The notes under the pieces were generated by a model. It saw nothing but the letters and a program-made list of their open reading frames with translations, was not told the origin of the DNA and did not search any database. From Silurus meridionalis (taxonomy: Eukaryota; Chordata; Actinopteri; Siluriformes; Siluridae), in assembly GCF_014805685.1 (NCBI RefSeq), contig NC_060907.1, positions 2,116,197 through 2,180,196 of the forward strand: a stretch of 64,000 nucleotides of DNA, given 5' to 3'. Shown here in pieces: positions 45,781 to 64,000 of this stretch. The translations under genes were made by a program, and so were the position numbers. Each line of letters opens with the position of its first letter. Within the stretch, counting starts at the first letter, position 1.

Positions 45781-46613
45781 CAGCAGTTCCCAAAGTGGGG
45801 GTTGCGACCCCCCGGGGGGGTCACGGAGTGGTGGGCGGGGGGTCGCAAGATGATTTCCAGAAACTTAATTTTATTTTTTTATTTATATGTTAAAAAAGGT
45901 TGTAATGATGCAAGTATAAATTTGGGATAATTAAAATAAACTGGAAATAAAACTTTCTTTGCTCCGATTAATTACGACGGTAGAGGTACGATAGAACTTT
46001 CAACCGATCGAACCCTAAGGACGGCATTTGACGGCAAGACGCTCGATGAGTTCTGGGTTTCTGTCGCGCTGGAATATCCACAGTTGTCGAAAGCCGCGTT
46101 GGATGTACTCATGCAATTTGGCTCAACGTATTTATGCGAAAAGACATTCTCCACGCTGACTTACATTAAGAATAAACACAGGTCACGGCTTAACGTGGAA
46201 GATGATCTGCGGGTGGCGATCACCAAAATTGAACCTAGAATGGACCTGCTTTGCTCCGTGCACAGCGCCCATCCGTCACATTAGGCGTTTTCGAATACAA
46301 AGTTATAATTATAATTGTTCCAAGGCCCCAGCCAACGCTGTATGCGTGTTACAGACAGCTTGTTCGTATTCTGTCTGTAAGCATTTCACAGTTATGGGAT
46401 GTATTTGTTTTTAATTTGTTAATAAAATAGCCTGGCTTAGAGATTGTGTTCCTTTTTGTTTGAGCTCTGTCAGTCTGTAACCAAATCGCAAACCCTCACA
46501 AGCTGCTGGAGGAAAACACAGAGAGGAGAAAGGAGGGGGAGGAGGGGAGGGGGCCACGGGTCGTCAGCAGTCTAATATTAGGGGTCGCGGTCTGAAAAAT
46601 TTGGGAACCCCTC
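45781..46613 (+). mobile_element. hAT element, internally deleted
   Basis: Ends CAGCAGTTCCCAAAG and (minus strand) GAGGGGTTCCCAAAT are inverted repeats. Flanking CTCTACAT/TTCTACAT (45773-45780, 46614-46621) is an 8-bp duplication with one mismatch. The homologous gene C sequence near 62962 is uninterrupted. The plus-strand frame at 46084-46284 encodes the end of the hAT dimerisation region (FGSTYLCEKTFSTL ... KNKHRSRL). Confidence 0.8.
46084..46284 (+). pseudogene. hAT transposase C-terminal remnant
   Basis: This 66-residue remnant matches the ZBED-type hAT C-terminus (CEKTFSTLTYIKNKHRSRL, then NVEDDLRVAI). The catalytic domain is missing. Confidence 0.65.
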
Positions 46614-47039
46614 TTCTACATGACTCTGTTCCTGCACAAACACATTCATTTACATAAAACAACATCCCCAAATCACCATATACACTAAATAACCTCATTT
46701 AAAGTGTGATTTCATGGATATATTTTATCTTTTATAATTTTTATTTGTTGTAAATATGTTAATATCTAATCATGTAGTCACATTCAGAGTTTGTAATTTG
46801 TTATAAAACAGACACAGTCATAATATCATAATTATAATTTATTAGAATGTTGATTTTATATCTCTGTTTTTCTCAGCACTGAGAGTCGATCAGTAAAATG
46901 TTAACAAAGGGAGTAAAGATTGTAAAAATGAATCATTTACACTGAAAAAACAACACTGACCCTTTTTATGTTCAGGAAAAGTAGAGATTAAACTAATGAG
47001 TGAATTTAATGACTACAAATATAATAAATAGTTTCTCAC

Positions 47040-47058
47040 CGTGTTCCTCGACCTTCAT
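47040..47058 (-). pseudogene. Gene B exon 1 coding part
   Basis: ATG at 47056-47058 opens six codons and joins in frame to exon 2 through a GTGAG donor, exactly as in gene C. Confidence 0.6.
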
Positions 47059-47133
47059 GTACGACGACCAAACAGAGTAAAGAAAAGCGTGAGAGTAGAA
47101 GGTGTTGGTTATTCAAGTTGCTGATGAGTCCTT

Positions 47134-47141
47134 TTTCCTCT
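47134..47141 (-). promoter_or_regulatory. PU.1/ETS-like box upstream of gene B
   Basis: AGAGGAAA lies inside GTGAAAGAGGAAAAAGG, about 75 bp upstream of the start codon, so a GAAA-NN-GGAA-like IRF/ETS arrangement is possible. Confidence 0.35.
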
Positions 47142-47871
47142 TTCACTGGAATTAGTGGCTGCAACTTGAAAAGTACAGTTTTAACACGTCGTGTCTGCAT
47201 TGTGCACATTATTTGTTTATTTTCTCAGTCCAGAAGTGTGAAAAGAAATGGAGAGGTGTTGAGGTGAGGCCACTGCATCTTCTGTGGAACTGTGGAAGTG
47301 AAACACACAGCGTGGTCATCATCACCCTAAACCACTAAACACACTCAAGAAACAAACACAAGTGTTGAGCATAGAGTCATGACTTTTATAAAATGATCAG
47401 TTTAATGTTTAGATTTAGTTTGATTGTCATATATAAGTTTATAATTAAGTTTTTCTACACTTCATTGTTTCATTGTTTTCAGTATTGTGTTTGTTTTAAG
47501 TTGAAAGTTAAAATGCTGATTATGGGAGGAGCCTGTGGGCCTCTGAAGACAGAAACAGCTGATTTTTGCTCTTCAGGAAGGAACACAGTGATTATCATAG
47601 CAAAAAGAGGAAAGAAAACACAAAGGAGCCAAGTGAAAGGACAGTTTTATTTAAAGTTTAATATATTTATGTAGCTTATTAATGAACTGAAGCTTGTCAG
47701 TCCTGACTTCCTGAGTTTTTCCCCCTTGTGTTTTCTGTATTCCCCACCAAATGTTGCCATTGTGTCATTCTGTCTCTCATTATTTTCCTACAGTTTCCTC
47801 GTGTCTATTCACTCCTGTGTATATTGAAGCTTCACATTTGTGATTTTAAGTCATTTTTATTGATTTTGTTG

Positions 47872-48725
47872 ACGTTATGGTGCCTGTTTTCCATGTCTCG
47901 TTTTCTCTGTGTCTCTGTCTTTTTACCTTGTTGTCCTGTGTGAGTCTTTTCTTATTGATTTCTGTTTTGTTTTGCTTTTTCCTGAGAAGATTTTTCACAT
48001 TCTTGTTTCATGTTGTAAAATTGTAGTGTTCTCGTACAGTGTGTTGGAACTCTGACTAAACACCAAGATAAACCAAGTAGCCAATGAAGACAGAGTCGTA
48101 GTAAGGTTGACCATTTACTGTGACCTCCTCATTAACATGTGGTGAAAACTGTAATAAAACATTACATAAAATATTGAATAAAATATTAAAACATTCAGAG
48201 CCTATGTTTTGATAAACACACCATTATAAGTAACTAACACCAATTCACTTGTAGCAATGACACGAGCTACTAGCATTGCTTGTACACACGTAGCAAACAA
48301 CAGTTTACAACATCTGATCAAACATCACATTTCCTATCTAAAGAGAGAAAAATCAACTCACGGCATTGCGTCTCTGTGGTTAAAAGCTGAAGCAATAATT
48401 TTTAACGAGAGCAAAACTTTCTTCTTGTTTTACATGCTGAACTGGAAAACTAGCAGGAAGGGATCCAACAGGAAGTGACCAAACAGGAAGTGACATCATC
48501 CAATGATATTTTACAAATTAAACCTGAGAATATTAAATAACATATGCAAACCGAATACTTAAAGGTTATCTCCCCTTAAAGGACAACACAGAAATTGTTC
48601 ATGCTATTTTCTATTGCTGTGTTTTCTGAACATTCTAATTAAAGAATGGATTATCCAAACTCTCCGAGTCTGTCTCTGTTTTTAGATTCACACCTCCTAT
48701 TGACGACTGTTAGAACCCCGACCCT
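47872..48725 (+). repeat. LTR-like repeat, second copy, interrupted
   Basis: It matches 391-720 on both sides of a 569-bp insertion at 48022-48590. Confidence 0.5.
48022..48590. repeat. Solo LTR inserted in the LTR-like repeat
   Basis: It runs TGTAGTGTTCTC... to ...GGACAACACA, flanked by AAAAT/GAAAT. The copy at 391-720 is the uninterrupted form. Its coding strand is undetermined. Confidence 0.6.
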
Positions 48726-48740
48726 GAAAAGTGGAAACGC

Positions 48741-49824
48741 TCTACCTCACGATGGATCCACAGCAACAGAAAGATGGTAGACGAGAACCCCGGCTCAGGT
48801 CACCTGGTGAGGACACTACCGGCCTCACACCTTTCCAGTATGTGCTAGGGTTCCAACCTCCCCTGTTCCCGTGGTCGGACGAGCTGTCCCGAGTACTAAT
48901 GGTTCAGGGAGAGTGTAAGGGTGTGGGAGTTAGCACATACCCAGCTACGGAGGACCCTAACGGAGACACTGAGACACGTCGATGCACGGCGGCTGGAAAC
49001 TCCGGCCTACCAGCCCGGGGATTTGGTGTGGCTATCCACTAGGGACCTAAGACTCCGGCTCCCCTGCCGTAAGTTGAGCCCCAGGTTCATAGGGCCCTAC
49101 AGGATTGTAAGGCGAATAAATAAGTTGGCCTCCTGCCCAGTATCGGATTCACCCAACCTTCTATGTGTCACTCATCAAGCCATACGTGCCGCCGACCGCC
49201 TGTCGCCCTATTGAGACCGTGGATCCTCCTCCGCCGGAGATCTTGGACCCAATCCTCGGCGTATGCGGTTCGGGAAGTGCTGGACTCCTGCCGTCGGGGC
49301 AAGATTGTGGAATACCTAATGGACTGGGAGGGTTATGGTCCGGAGGAATGGTCTTGGGTGGCCCAGCAGGATATCCTGGACCCGGCGCGCCTGGAGGAGT
49401 TCCATGCCATGCACCTGCTTCGTCGGGCCCAAGCCCAAGCCGGGGGTCTGGGCGTCGAGAGCCGCTCCTGGAGGAAGGGGTACTGTCAGGGAACCACCAG
49501 CCTCGCCATTCCCCCAACACACCACACACGCTCAGTAATTCCCCGTCATACTACATAGCTGCACCTGGCACTTATTCCCGCGCCAGGCTATTTAAGCTCT
49601 GCTCAATCCCTGAGTCAATGTCCATTCTACAGGTTAAGCTGGCGAACATTCTAGGACTAAACTACACTAGGATTTCTAACCTTTCCAAAGGATTACTCTT
49701 GCTCCGAGGACTGTAAGTTCCCAAGGATTACTGGTGTTACGGGTTACAGTATATGCTTGTTGGGACTTTCTTTTGCTACTGGTTTCACTCATTAAAACTC
49801 CGGTTTCCCGCTTCATTACTCACA
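48741..49824 (+). mobile_element. Chromodomain gypsy (chromovirus) remnant with 3' LTR
   Basis: A gag start (MDPQQQ, 48752) runs directly into the integrase C-terminal region ([15 protein letters not shown], about 48808; [11 protein letters not shown], about 49009) because most of gag-pol is deleted. A chromodomain follows (about 49254-49417, [17 protein letters not shown]). A purine tract (GGAGGAAGGGG) precedes the LTR 49484-49824, which starts TGTCAGGG, has TATTTAAG near 49588 and ends ACTCACA. Sushi-like fish chromoviruses have this layout. Frames are broken. Confidence 0.75.
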
Positions 49825-50230
49825 CTTAGTAAAATTTACATGTTTGGTCTATTATCTCCTCCCTAACCTTTTGCTTATCCCACCTTTTGCTTACTTGTGT
49901 GCTCTGATCGTCCACTTTTGTACATATCTATGCAACGGATCATCCCCCACAATATTCACACTTTTTCTTAAAATCTCTTTCATGTTTTTTTTTCCTCTGT
50001 CTGCAAATCATCCTTTGTTTTGTTTTGTTCGTTTTGTACACTTTGTATAGAAATGTGTAATTTATTGTTGTTTTATAAACCAGGGATTTAGTTTTAACAC
50101 ACCAGCTGTTTTCTCCAAATATTTTTCTAATTTTTTATATACCATAATCCTTCTTTATATGGAATGGAAATATTTTTATATAATTTTATGTGATTTTTCC
50201 ACTTAAGTTTCTACTTGTGCTTTAAATATA

Positions 50231-51828
50231 CAGTGGCGATCAAAATTAGAGAACAATTTATAAACAATTGAACAATTCTGAAATAATGTCATCTTCACTG
50301 CTCAACAGTTGGAGTTTTTGTCCTGTTTATACCATGCTACCAGAACACCTTTTCCACAAAATAGCTAAGGCATTTAAAAATATATATATATTTTGCAGAA
50401 AACACACTGATCAAAATTAGAGAACAACAATGACTGTAGCAAGGAAAAAGATTACAACAAAATTTTCTGAAGGTTACAACAGTCAGCAATTAGTAGGAAG
50501 TGTACAGGCCTCTGCTCTGAATGACTTTAGCACATCTGCGGCCACAGGACAGCACCAGTCTCTCACACTGCTCTGGTGTGATTTTGGTCCACTCTTCTTT
50601 CAGTCTCCTCCACAGTTCGGTGATTGTAGTGGGTTTCTTGGCCATAACTTTGTCGGCAAGGATTTTCCAGAGGTTCTCTTATGGGTTGAGATCAGGACTC
50701 TGGCCAGGCCATGTCATTATTTCAATGTTTTCAGTTTCAAGGAACTGTTTTACCCGTTTTGCTGTGTGACATGGAGCGTTGTCCTGCATGAACACTGCGG
50801 CTGATTGGGTGATGAACGCAGGGAAGGAACCATATGTTGTTGAACAAGGTTCTAATAAACATTTGCATTCACTCTGCCATGTAGCTGTATAAGAGGCCCA
50901 ACTCCTGCTGCAGAAAACATGCCCCAAACCATGACACTTCCTCTTCCACTTTTCACTGACTTCTTTACACACTTTGGGTTCAGTATTTCTCCAGTTTGTC
51001 GCTGAACATAATGTTTCCCATCGGACCCTAATAAATCAAACTTGCTTTCATCACTGAAGTGTACTTTGGACCAGTTCTTCTCTGTCCACACAACATGCTC
51101 CTCAGCAAAGCTTAGTCTAGCCTTTTGATTCTTTCTGCTAATGAGAGGTTTGGTCACTGCAGGGTGGGCTTTCATTTTTTTCCAAATGCTCTTAAACGTC
51201 GAGACACTGTATGACGAGACAGATCCTTACCCTGTTCAGCGCTGAACTGGTGAGCAATTCCAGCTGCAGTGTGGAAACAATAGCCCATTGAGATCCTCCG
51301 CAGTATCCTGTCCTCTCTTGTATTTGTCTTCCGTGGACGACCAGCCTTCTTGGTGGACTTGAATGAGTTTGTGATGTTGTAAAGATTCAATATTCTTGAA
51401 ATCACAGATTTGGAACGACCAACTTGTCTTGCTATGGCTGATAAGGTCATCCCTTTGGCCTTCATCTGGACATCCTGCTGCCGGAGGCTTTCAGTCACTT
51501 TAGAACAGCCCACCATCTTCCAGAGTCAGTGAAACTGGAAGTTAGGATGCCAGTTAAATAGGGGTTGACAGATAATCAAGGAAATTAACACCAGGTGCCA
51601 GATTAACACCAATAACTGGGAGGTATCTGAAAGTGTTCTCTAATTTTTAACAGTGTTTTCTGCAAAATAATGTTTTTTTTAAATGCCTTAGTTATTTTGT
51701 GGAAAAGATGTTCTGGTAGCATGGTATAGACAGGACAAAAACTCCTTCAACTGTTGAGCAGTGAAGATCACATTATTTCAGAATTGTTCAATTATTTATA
51801 AATTGTTTTCTAATTTTGATCGCCAGTG
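50231..51828 (-). mobile_element. Tc1-like transposon with IR/DR ends
   Basis: It is flanked by TA (50229-50230, 51829-51830). Inverted repeats of about 200 bp contain the motif GATCAAAATTAGAGAAC at the outer end and again at the inner edge (50409), an IR/DR arrangement. The transposase on the minus strand is broken into three frames. The 1598-bp length is normal for the family. Confidence 0.85.
50600..51516 (-). pseudogene. Tc1-like transposase, frameshifted
   Basis: The paired helix-turn-helix part (51172-51516) has MTLSAIARQVGRSKSVIS and GRPRKT. The catalytic first Asp is in HFSDESKF (50852-51175) and the second in FMQDNAPCH (50679-50972). A stop follows SPDLNP just before the region of the final catalytic Glu. 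Two frame changes separate the pieces, so it is inactive. Confidence 0.8.
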
Positions 51829-51829
51829 T

Positions 51830-52748
51830 ATATGCATATATGCTGTTTGAGTATAGGTAATGCATGTTGCCTGCATGCAGCTTGCTTATTTTACTATTTT
51901 ATTTTATTAAATTTTACTAACCTAATCCATCATCCTTATCTGCTCACTGGCCTTTATAACATGTATTACATTTACAAGCAATTTCATTATATGCTGTATT
52001 CTAAACTTTATATATGATAAACTTTAATTTAACGCATGACTATTGATTTTGTCTCCGATAATTAATTTCTCTCAGTCAATTTCTCGAATTCTTTGCAAAG
52101 CTGATTATTATATTAGATTATTGCTGAATAATGTTTATGTGTATTAAGCTTGAATTTTAACTAATATAAGCAATTTTATATGTCATCTGAAGCACATTAG
52201 CATATGGTTTGTGCTCTGACATGCACTGTTAACTTTGGGACATCATATTGACAGGTGTGTGCATCTTCAAATCATCTCCAATCATCTGAATTTACTACAG
52301 GGGGACTCCATTCAAGTTGTTATAAACATCTCAAGGATGATTAGTGGAAACAGGATGCAACTGAACTCAATTTTGAGTGTCATGGCGAAGGCTGTGAAAA
52401 TGTATATACATGTGATTTTGTTTTGTTTTTTATTTGGAATAAATTTGAAAAGATCAAATTCAAAGTTTTGTTTGTAGAATTTTGAGGAGAATAATGAGTG
52501 TAATTCATTTTGAATAAGACTGTAACATAATGTGGAAAAAGTGAAATGCTGTGAATAATTTCCAGATGAACTGAATATTTATTTGGAGTTCAAGTTCAAC
52601 GAGCATGTTCATGAAGCTTTAGCTATTTAAGTAACTGTACTGTGATATATAAACATTTATTCACTAAAGCTTGTAACTCATCAAAATATACATAAAACTT
52701 AAAAAAAAAAAAAAATCATGGGATTTAAATTCTGTTTATAGCAGTTAG

Positions 52749-52806
<58 letters not shown>

Positions 52807-52986
52807 AGCTGCCTACAATTTAAATAATGTTAATACATCATAAATATAATTAGTAATATTAGCTGGCTAGCTTGTTGCTAACAAAACACACACAACCAAT
52901 GAGTAGGGTAAGAAGCATGAAATATTTTGGGTGATAAAACTAACTCCACTACATCTTATTACCCTGTCACTCAATATTTTACTATA

Positions 52987-53050
<64 letters not shown>

Positions 53051-53200
53051 TGTTCTCTCTGTTCATCAGCTCTTTCAGGACCCATTTTCTTCATCATGCT
53101 CCTGAAAGTCTGTGAGACAAAAAAAGACACAGGAACATCATAAATTTGTGTTAAAATAGAACTCACTCACATTTTCAGATGAAACGAAGTCATAAGACCA
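51830..53200. other. Gene-free stretch with microsatellites
   Basis: It holds (AC)n at 52751-52804 and 52989-53049. From about 52560 it is homologous to 2770-3600 downstream of gene A. No gene is seen. Confidence 0.4.
52751..53049. repeat. Two (AC)n microsatellites
   Basis: Runs at 52751-52804 and 52989-53049. The second is homologous to 3234-3292. Confidence 0.9.
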
Positions 53201-53206
53201 GACCTA

Positions 53207-54030
53207 AGAATAGATGCATTTACATGGAGCATTGGAATCTATTTAAAAGTCCAATCTGAATAAAAATGCTCCACATAAACACCTGAATCAGAATAAAAAT
53301 TCCCAAACCGAATGTAATTGTAATGGGTTTGAGAGGGGTGGGATAAACCTGTCTATAAACTGAACAAAATAAAAATTCTGCCATGTAAACACATTAAACC
53401 GATTAGTGCCATCGATAAGACCCATTGCTTGAGACACAAAATGCGCTTCCTCAAATCTCCATGCGATTTTGGAAGCCTCCTGTTCACCTGGCATCTGTAT
53501 CAGATCTCGTATCAGCTCACTCCCTTGCAGAAGTTGTAGATAAACATTTTTACTGTGCATTTGAGAACAAATTAATTTGCCACAACAAGGTTTTCCACAC
53601 TCCTTCTGACTTTGCATAAAACAACCATGACACGCATATTTAGGGGAATTGAATTCTGGGGCCATAATTCCCTTTACCAGTCCACACAAACGTGTGAATG
53701 ACCCGCGACTCATGCGAAAGTTTAGTTTCCATCCCAGGTAACTAAATTCCAGCAATACAACCTTCTCCCACCAGTCCTCACTACGGACCTTCATACACAT
53801 GTTTTTGCTTCTCAGAGGATGGAGGGGTGGGATTTAGATGCTCCTTGTAGATACACAACCACCAAAAAGCTCAGCTTGATAAAAGAGCAACATTTTATAT
53901 ATAAATAGCGTGCATATGTCACAAAGTAATTGTACCAGCACATAAAAACACCATATCAGATTAGTCTCATGTAAGAGTCCAAACAAATCATTCAATCGGA
54001 ATGACAAAAAGGTGTACATGGAAACGTGGC
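53207..54030 (-). mobile_element. PIF/Harbinger remnant
   Basis: The minus-strand 170-residue frame (53288-53800) contains DWWEKVVLLEF, FRMSRGSFTRLCGLV, LIRDLIQMP and AMGLIDGTN, a pattern typical of HARBI1-type transposases up to the first catalytic Asp. Internal deletion and frame changes remove the rest. The gene A homologous site near 3700-3715 lacks the insertion. TAA may flank it. Confidence 0.65.
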
Positions 54031-54204
54031 TAATGGTTTTCATTGAAACAGAAAATCACTGCCATAAAGGTTAAGTACCACAAAGCTACTGATCCCAGAA
54101 TCATAGTTGGAAATGTGAAGAAGACCAAACTTCCCAACAGGATCAATAACAGCACAACCTGAAGGTGAGAAGCTCAAAAATAAATGCAAAGCTGGAACAT
54201 CAGA

Positions 54205-54390
54205 ATAGAAAGAAAGCTGCTTTTTGACTTGTCACATGTACTTTTACAGCACAGTGAAGTTCTTTCTTCACATATTCCAGTGATGTGACAAAGCTGGGAT
54301 ATCAGAGTGCAGGGTCAGCCATGATATAGCACCCCTGCTCAAGGGCCTTACTCAGGGGCGATACTGGGGCTTAAACCCCTAACCAGGATG
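54205..54390 (-). mobile_element. SINE 3' remnant, copy of 3915-4085
   Basis: It has the same body motifs as the 7257-7500 SINE on the minus strand, at the homologous place downstream of gene C. Confidence 0.5.
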
Positions 54391-54590
54391 CAAAGTACAC
54401 AGATCCTTCACTCAGTCAAAGTGTTTTAAAAAACTCTGGCTAAAGTTAAAGTTCTGACTACACTTTTTCACTTAATTTAAAGTAAACAAGTTTGGGCTCT
54501 GACATTTACATAAGCAAATAAATTTCCACTACCTGTTTTAATGTCACACGGGTAACTGAACATCACATCATATTAATATATTAATGCAAG

Positions 54591-55880
54591 TGGCGGGCGT
54601 TCAGAGCCAGCAAAGCCTTCTCTGCTGGCCTAAACACTATCAGAAGCACTTACTTTTGATGACCTACATTTACAACATACATTGTTATATTTGTTCCATA
54701 AAATTGTAATAATTTTATCACAACAGTTTATTCTCTTCATTTCGTAGTGTCTCTTGGCTGCACTGCTTCCAGTACCTGTATGTGGATGTTAGATTTTTTT
54801 AACCCACCAGATTTCAGCCTCTATGTGCTGCCATCAATCTAATCTGCCCAGAGCCTTCAAAGTCTGTACTACTGGCCCTTTTACCTTAGTCTCTATTATC
54901 AACGAGTCTGTTTTTTAACCAACCAGATTTCATATTCGCCTCACAGGGCAGCTAGCTAGCCAACAAGAACGTCAGCATTTTTCCATCCTCTGATTGGTTG
55001 TTCAGAGGGAAACTGTTACAGACAAGTTTGAGTGGTGAAACATGTCTGTAGCTCTGCACACGATAATACATCTGAGGTAGACTTTTTTTATGCCTACAGA
55101 GGAAGAGAAATTTATTTGGTCTCGAACCTACTTAAAAATACATTTTGAAGAAAAGCTAGACATGGTGAGGGGGTCGGCCAACCCCAAAGCTAGCTAGCGT
55201 GTCTCAGCCTGGGAAAGGGTTTGTTCACCACTTCCAGTGAATACAAAAGTATCACTGGATTACAGCCTCTGAGGAACGCCGCACATTATGAATCTGCAAC
55301 TCTGGTGAGTAGGTTGTATTTCATACATTTTTTTATGTTTTTGTATGTTATTAGACAAATATTGGTTCTGAACTGCTTTAGATGTTGTAGGTGCACAGTT
55401 GTGGTTTTAGTGTAGAGGTTTGGAGCTTGCTTTAGTAAAATGGTTTTCACCCTCCATATGTGAAATTCCTCTCTCTCTGTAATGCAACGCGTTGTTATAT
55501 TGCGTTTTGGCATAGTATTCATGGTGTCTATAATTGCGAAGTGATAGTCGTGGTATTTAGAGACTGGATTAAGTCATGTACGTCCCCACTGAAGGCCCAG
55601 GTACTAAATGCCCTGCTGATTAATACAAATTAATTCTTTATTTTGTTATCTAATTAATGTATCCATGATGGCCTAGAGATATGTTTCAGGTAGTAAAGCA
55701 ACAATGCCTGCTGTAGAAATCATGAAGAAAACCGGGAACAATGACACCTAGTGATTTATAAGATTTATAATCACACACTTGATAGCACCCAAATTAAGTC
55801 TGGTTCCTCTCAAGGTTTCTTCCTCATAACATACAAAAGTTTTTCCTTGCCACAGTCACCCCAGGTTTCACCAACAGTCG
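54591..55880. other. Gene-free stretch downstream of gene C
   Basis: It begins with CAGAGCCAGCAAAGCCTTC, not seen downstream of gene A. It contains the 55090-55530 copy of the 2210-2660 repeat and a fish repeat fragment (GGTTCCTCTCAAGGTTTCTT, near 55801). No gene is recognised. Confidence 0.35.
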
Positions 55881-56047
55881 AGCCAAAAAGATAAATAAAT
55901 GCAAAAGTAAGGACACAATGGTCAGCCTTTTCTGCAAGATATTTCAGGATTACAGAAAAACACGAGTAAAGGGGCTCCTGGCTGATGAAGCCCCCGAGGA
56001 CACTGTAATGTGTGTGTCAAGTACAAACGTCTCACTTTTGCTCGCAT

Positions 56048-63450
<7,403 letters not shown>

Positions 63451-63484
63451 TTGTCTGTTTAAGACGAATTGCTGATGAGTCCTT

Positions 63485-63492
63485 TTTCCTCT
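63485..63492 (-). promoter_or_regulatory. PU.1/ETS-like box upstream of gene C
   Basis: AGAGGAAA lies inside TAAAAGAGGAAAAAGG, at the same distance from the start as in gene B. Confidence 0.35.
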
Positions 63493-64000
63493 TTTACTGG
63501 AATTAGTGGCTGCAACTAGAAAATACAGTTTTAACACGTCGTGTCTGCATTGTGCACATTATTTGTTTACTTTCTCAGGCCAGAAGTGTGAAAAGAAATT
63601 GAGAGGTGTTGAGGTGAGGCCACTGCATCTTCAACTGTGAAGTGAAACACACAGCGTGGTCATCATCACCCTAAACCACTAAACACACTCAAGAAACAAA
63701 CACAAGTGTTGAGCATAGAGTCATGACTTTTATAAAAACGATCAGTTTAATGTTTAGATTTGGTTTAATTGTCATATATAAGTTTATAATTTCTACACTT
63801 CATTGTTTCATTGTTTTCAGTATTGTCTTTGTTTTAAGTTGAAAGTTAAAATGCTGATTATGGGAGGAGCCTGTGGGCCTCTGATGACAGAAACAGCAGA
63901 TTTTTGCTCCTCAGGATGGAACACAGTGATTATCTTAGCAAAAAGAGGAAAGAAAACACAAAGGAGCCAAGTGAAAGGACAGTTTTATTTAAAGTTTAAT

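Larger units (their letters stand above)
20820..47110 (-). pseudogene. Gene B: CD22-like receptor pseudogene, split by a retrotransposon nest
   Basis: This is a paralogue of A and C. Exons in order: 47040-47058 (start), 44991-45059 (signal), 43709-44032 (V), 41821-42069 (C2), 37834-38083 (C2), 37571-37750 plus 21568-21635 (one C2 exon cut in two), 21394-21480 (membrane), then tail exons near 21230-21267, 20933-21144 and 20820-20862. The lesions are a 2-bp deletion at the start of the second C2 exon, a 1-bp deletion near 37612 in the third, and the 21636-37566 insertion. Tail phases do not join cleanly. The tail differs from A and C and carries VQYASV and VVYSNM. The V and first C2 exons are still intact, so a truncated product cannot be excluded. 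The tail may have belonged to a different ancestral receptor. Confidence 0.7.
46622..47695. repeat. Gene B upstream region duplicated at gene C
   Basis: Apart from small indels this matches 62960-64000, which runs to the window end. It includes exon 1, the putative promoter and about 600 bp upstream, and is one arm of the B/C tandem duplication. Confidence 0.8.

Noticed and set aside
49161..49716. Pro/Gly-rich frames on both strands
   Set aside because: They are shadows of the GC-rich chromodomain frame of the gypsy remnant.

Overview
The window looks like euchromatic DNA of a teleost fish. The genes have short exons with GT/AG introns. There are many (AC)n and (CT)n microsatellites and tRNA-derived SINEs of a type common in fish. 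It also holds Tc1/mariner, hAT and PIF/Harbinger remnants and two large Ty3/gypsy-type retrotransposons. An otophysan such as a catfish would fit, but the species cannot be proved from the sequence. There are no rRNA or tRNA genes, no CRISPR array and no bacterial-style operon.

The host content is a tandem cluster of CD22/Siglec-like immunoglobulin-superfamily receptor genes, all on the minus strand. Gene A (6185-14050) and gene C (56048-63450) can be assembled exon by exon into continuous frames of 465 and 388 residues. Each has a signal peptide, a V-type Ig domain with a Siglec-like F-strand arginine, C2-type Ig domains (three in A, two in C), one membrane segment, and a tail with two YxxL motifs. 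Gene B (about 20820-47110) lies between them and is a pseudogene: two C2 exons carry small frameshifting deletions, and one is split by a 15.9-kb retrotransposon nest. A fourth 3' remnant, D, lies at 18341-19240. B and C share a solo LTR and kilobases of upstream sequence that A lacks, so they are the closer pair.

The nest has two layers. A Gmr1-like gypsy element (plus strand, 21636-37566) sits inside B's third C2 exon with a 4-bp duplication GTAC. It has the unusual order gag-PR-IN-RT-RNaseH and a SCAN-like capsid. A second gypsy element (minus strand, 22260-31623) sits inside the first element's 5' LTR with a 4-bp duplication CTTG. It has the ordinary PR-RT-RNaseH-IN order and a PNMA-like gag. 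Both have near-identical LTR pairs but broken frames.

The rest is introns and intergenic DNA filled with mobile elements. These include mariner remnants and a LINE fragment (1-2130), solo LTRs (4952-5833, 11252-11800, 42586-43020, 48022-48590, 58358-58792), a Tigger-like element (11140-11981) and a TIR element carrying an intron-containing SAMD3-like gene fragment (38446-40943). Further along are an internally deleted hAT (45781-46613), a chromodomain gypsy remnant (48741-49824), Tc1 elements (50231-51828 and 61107-62717) and a Harbinger remnant (53207-54030). Several insertions are confirmed by an empty site in the paralogous gene copy.
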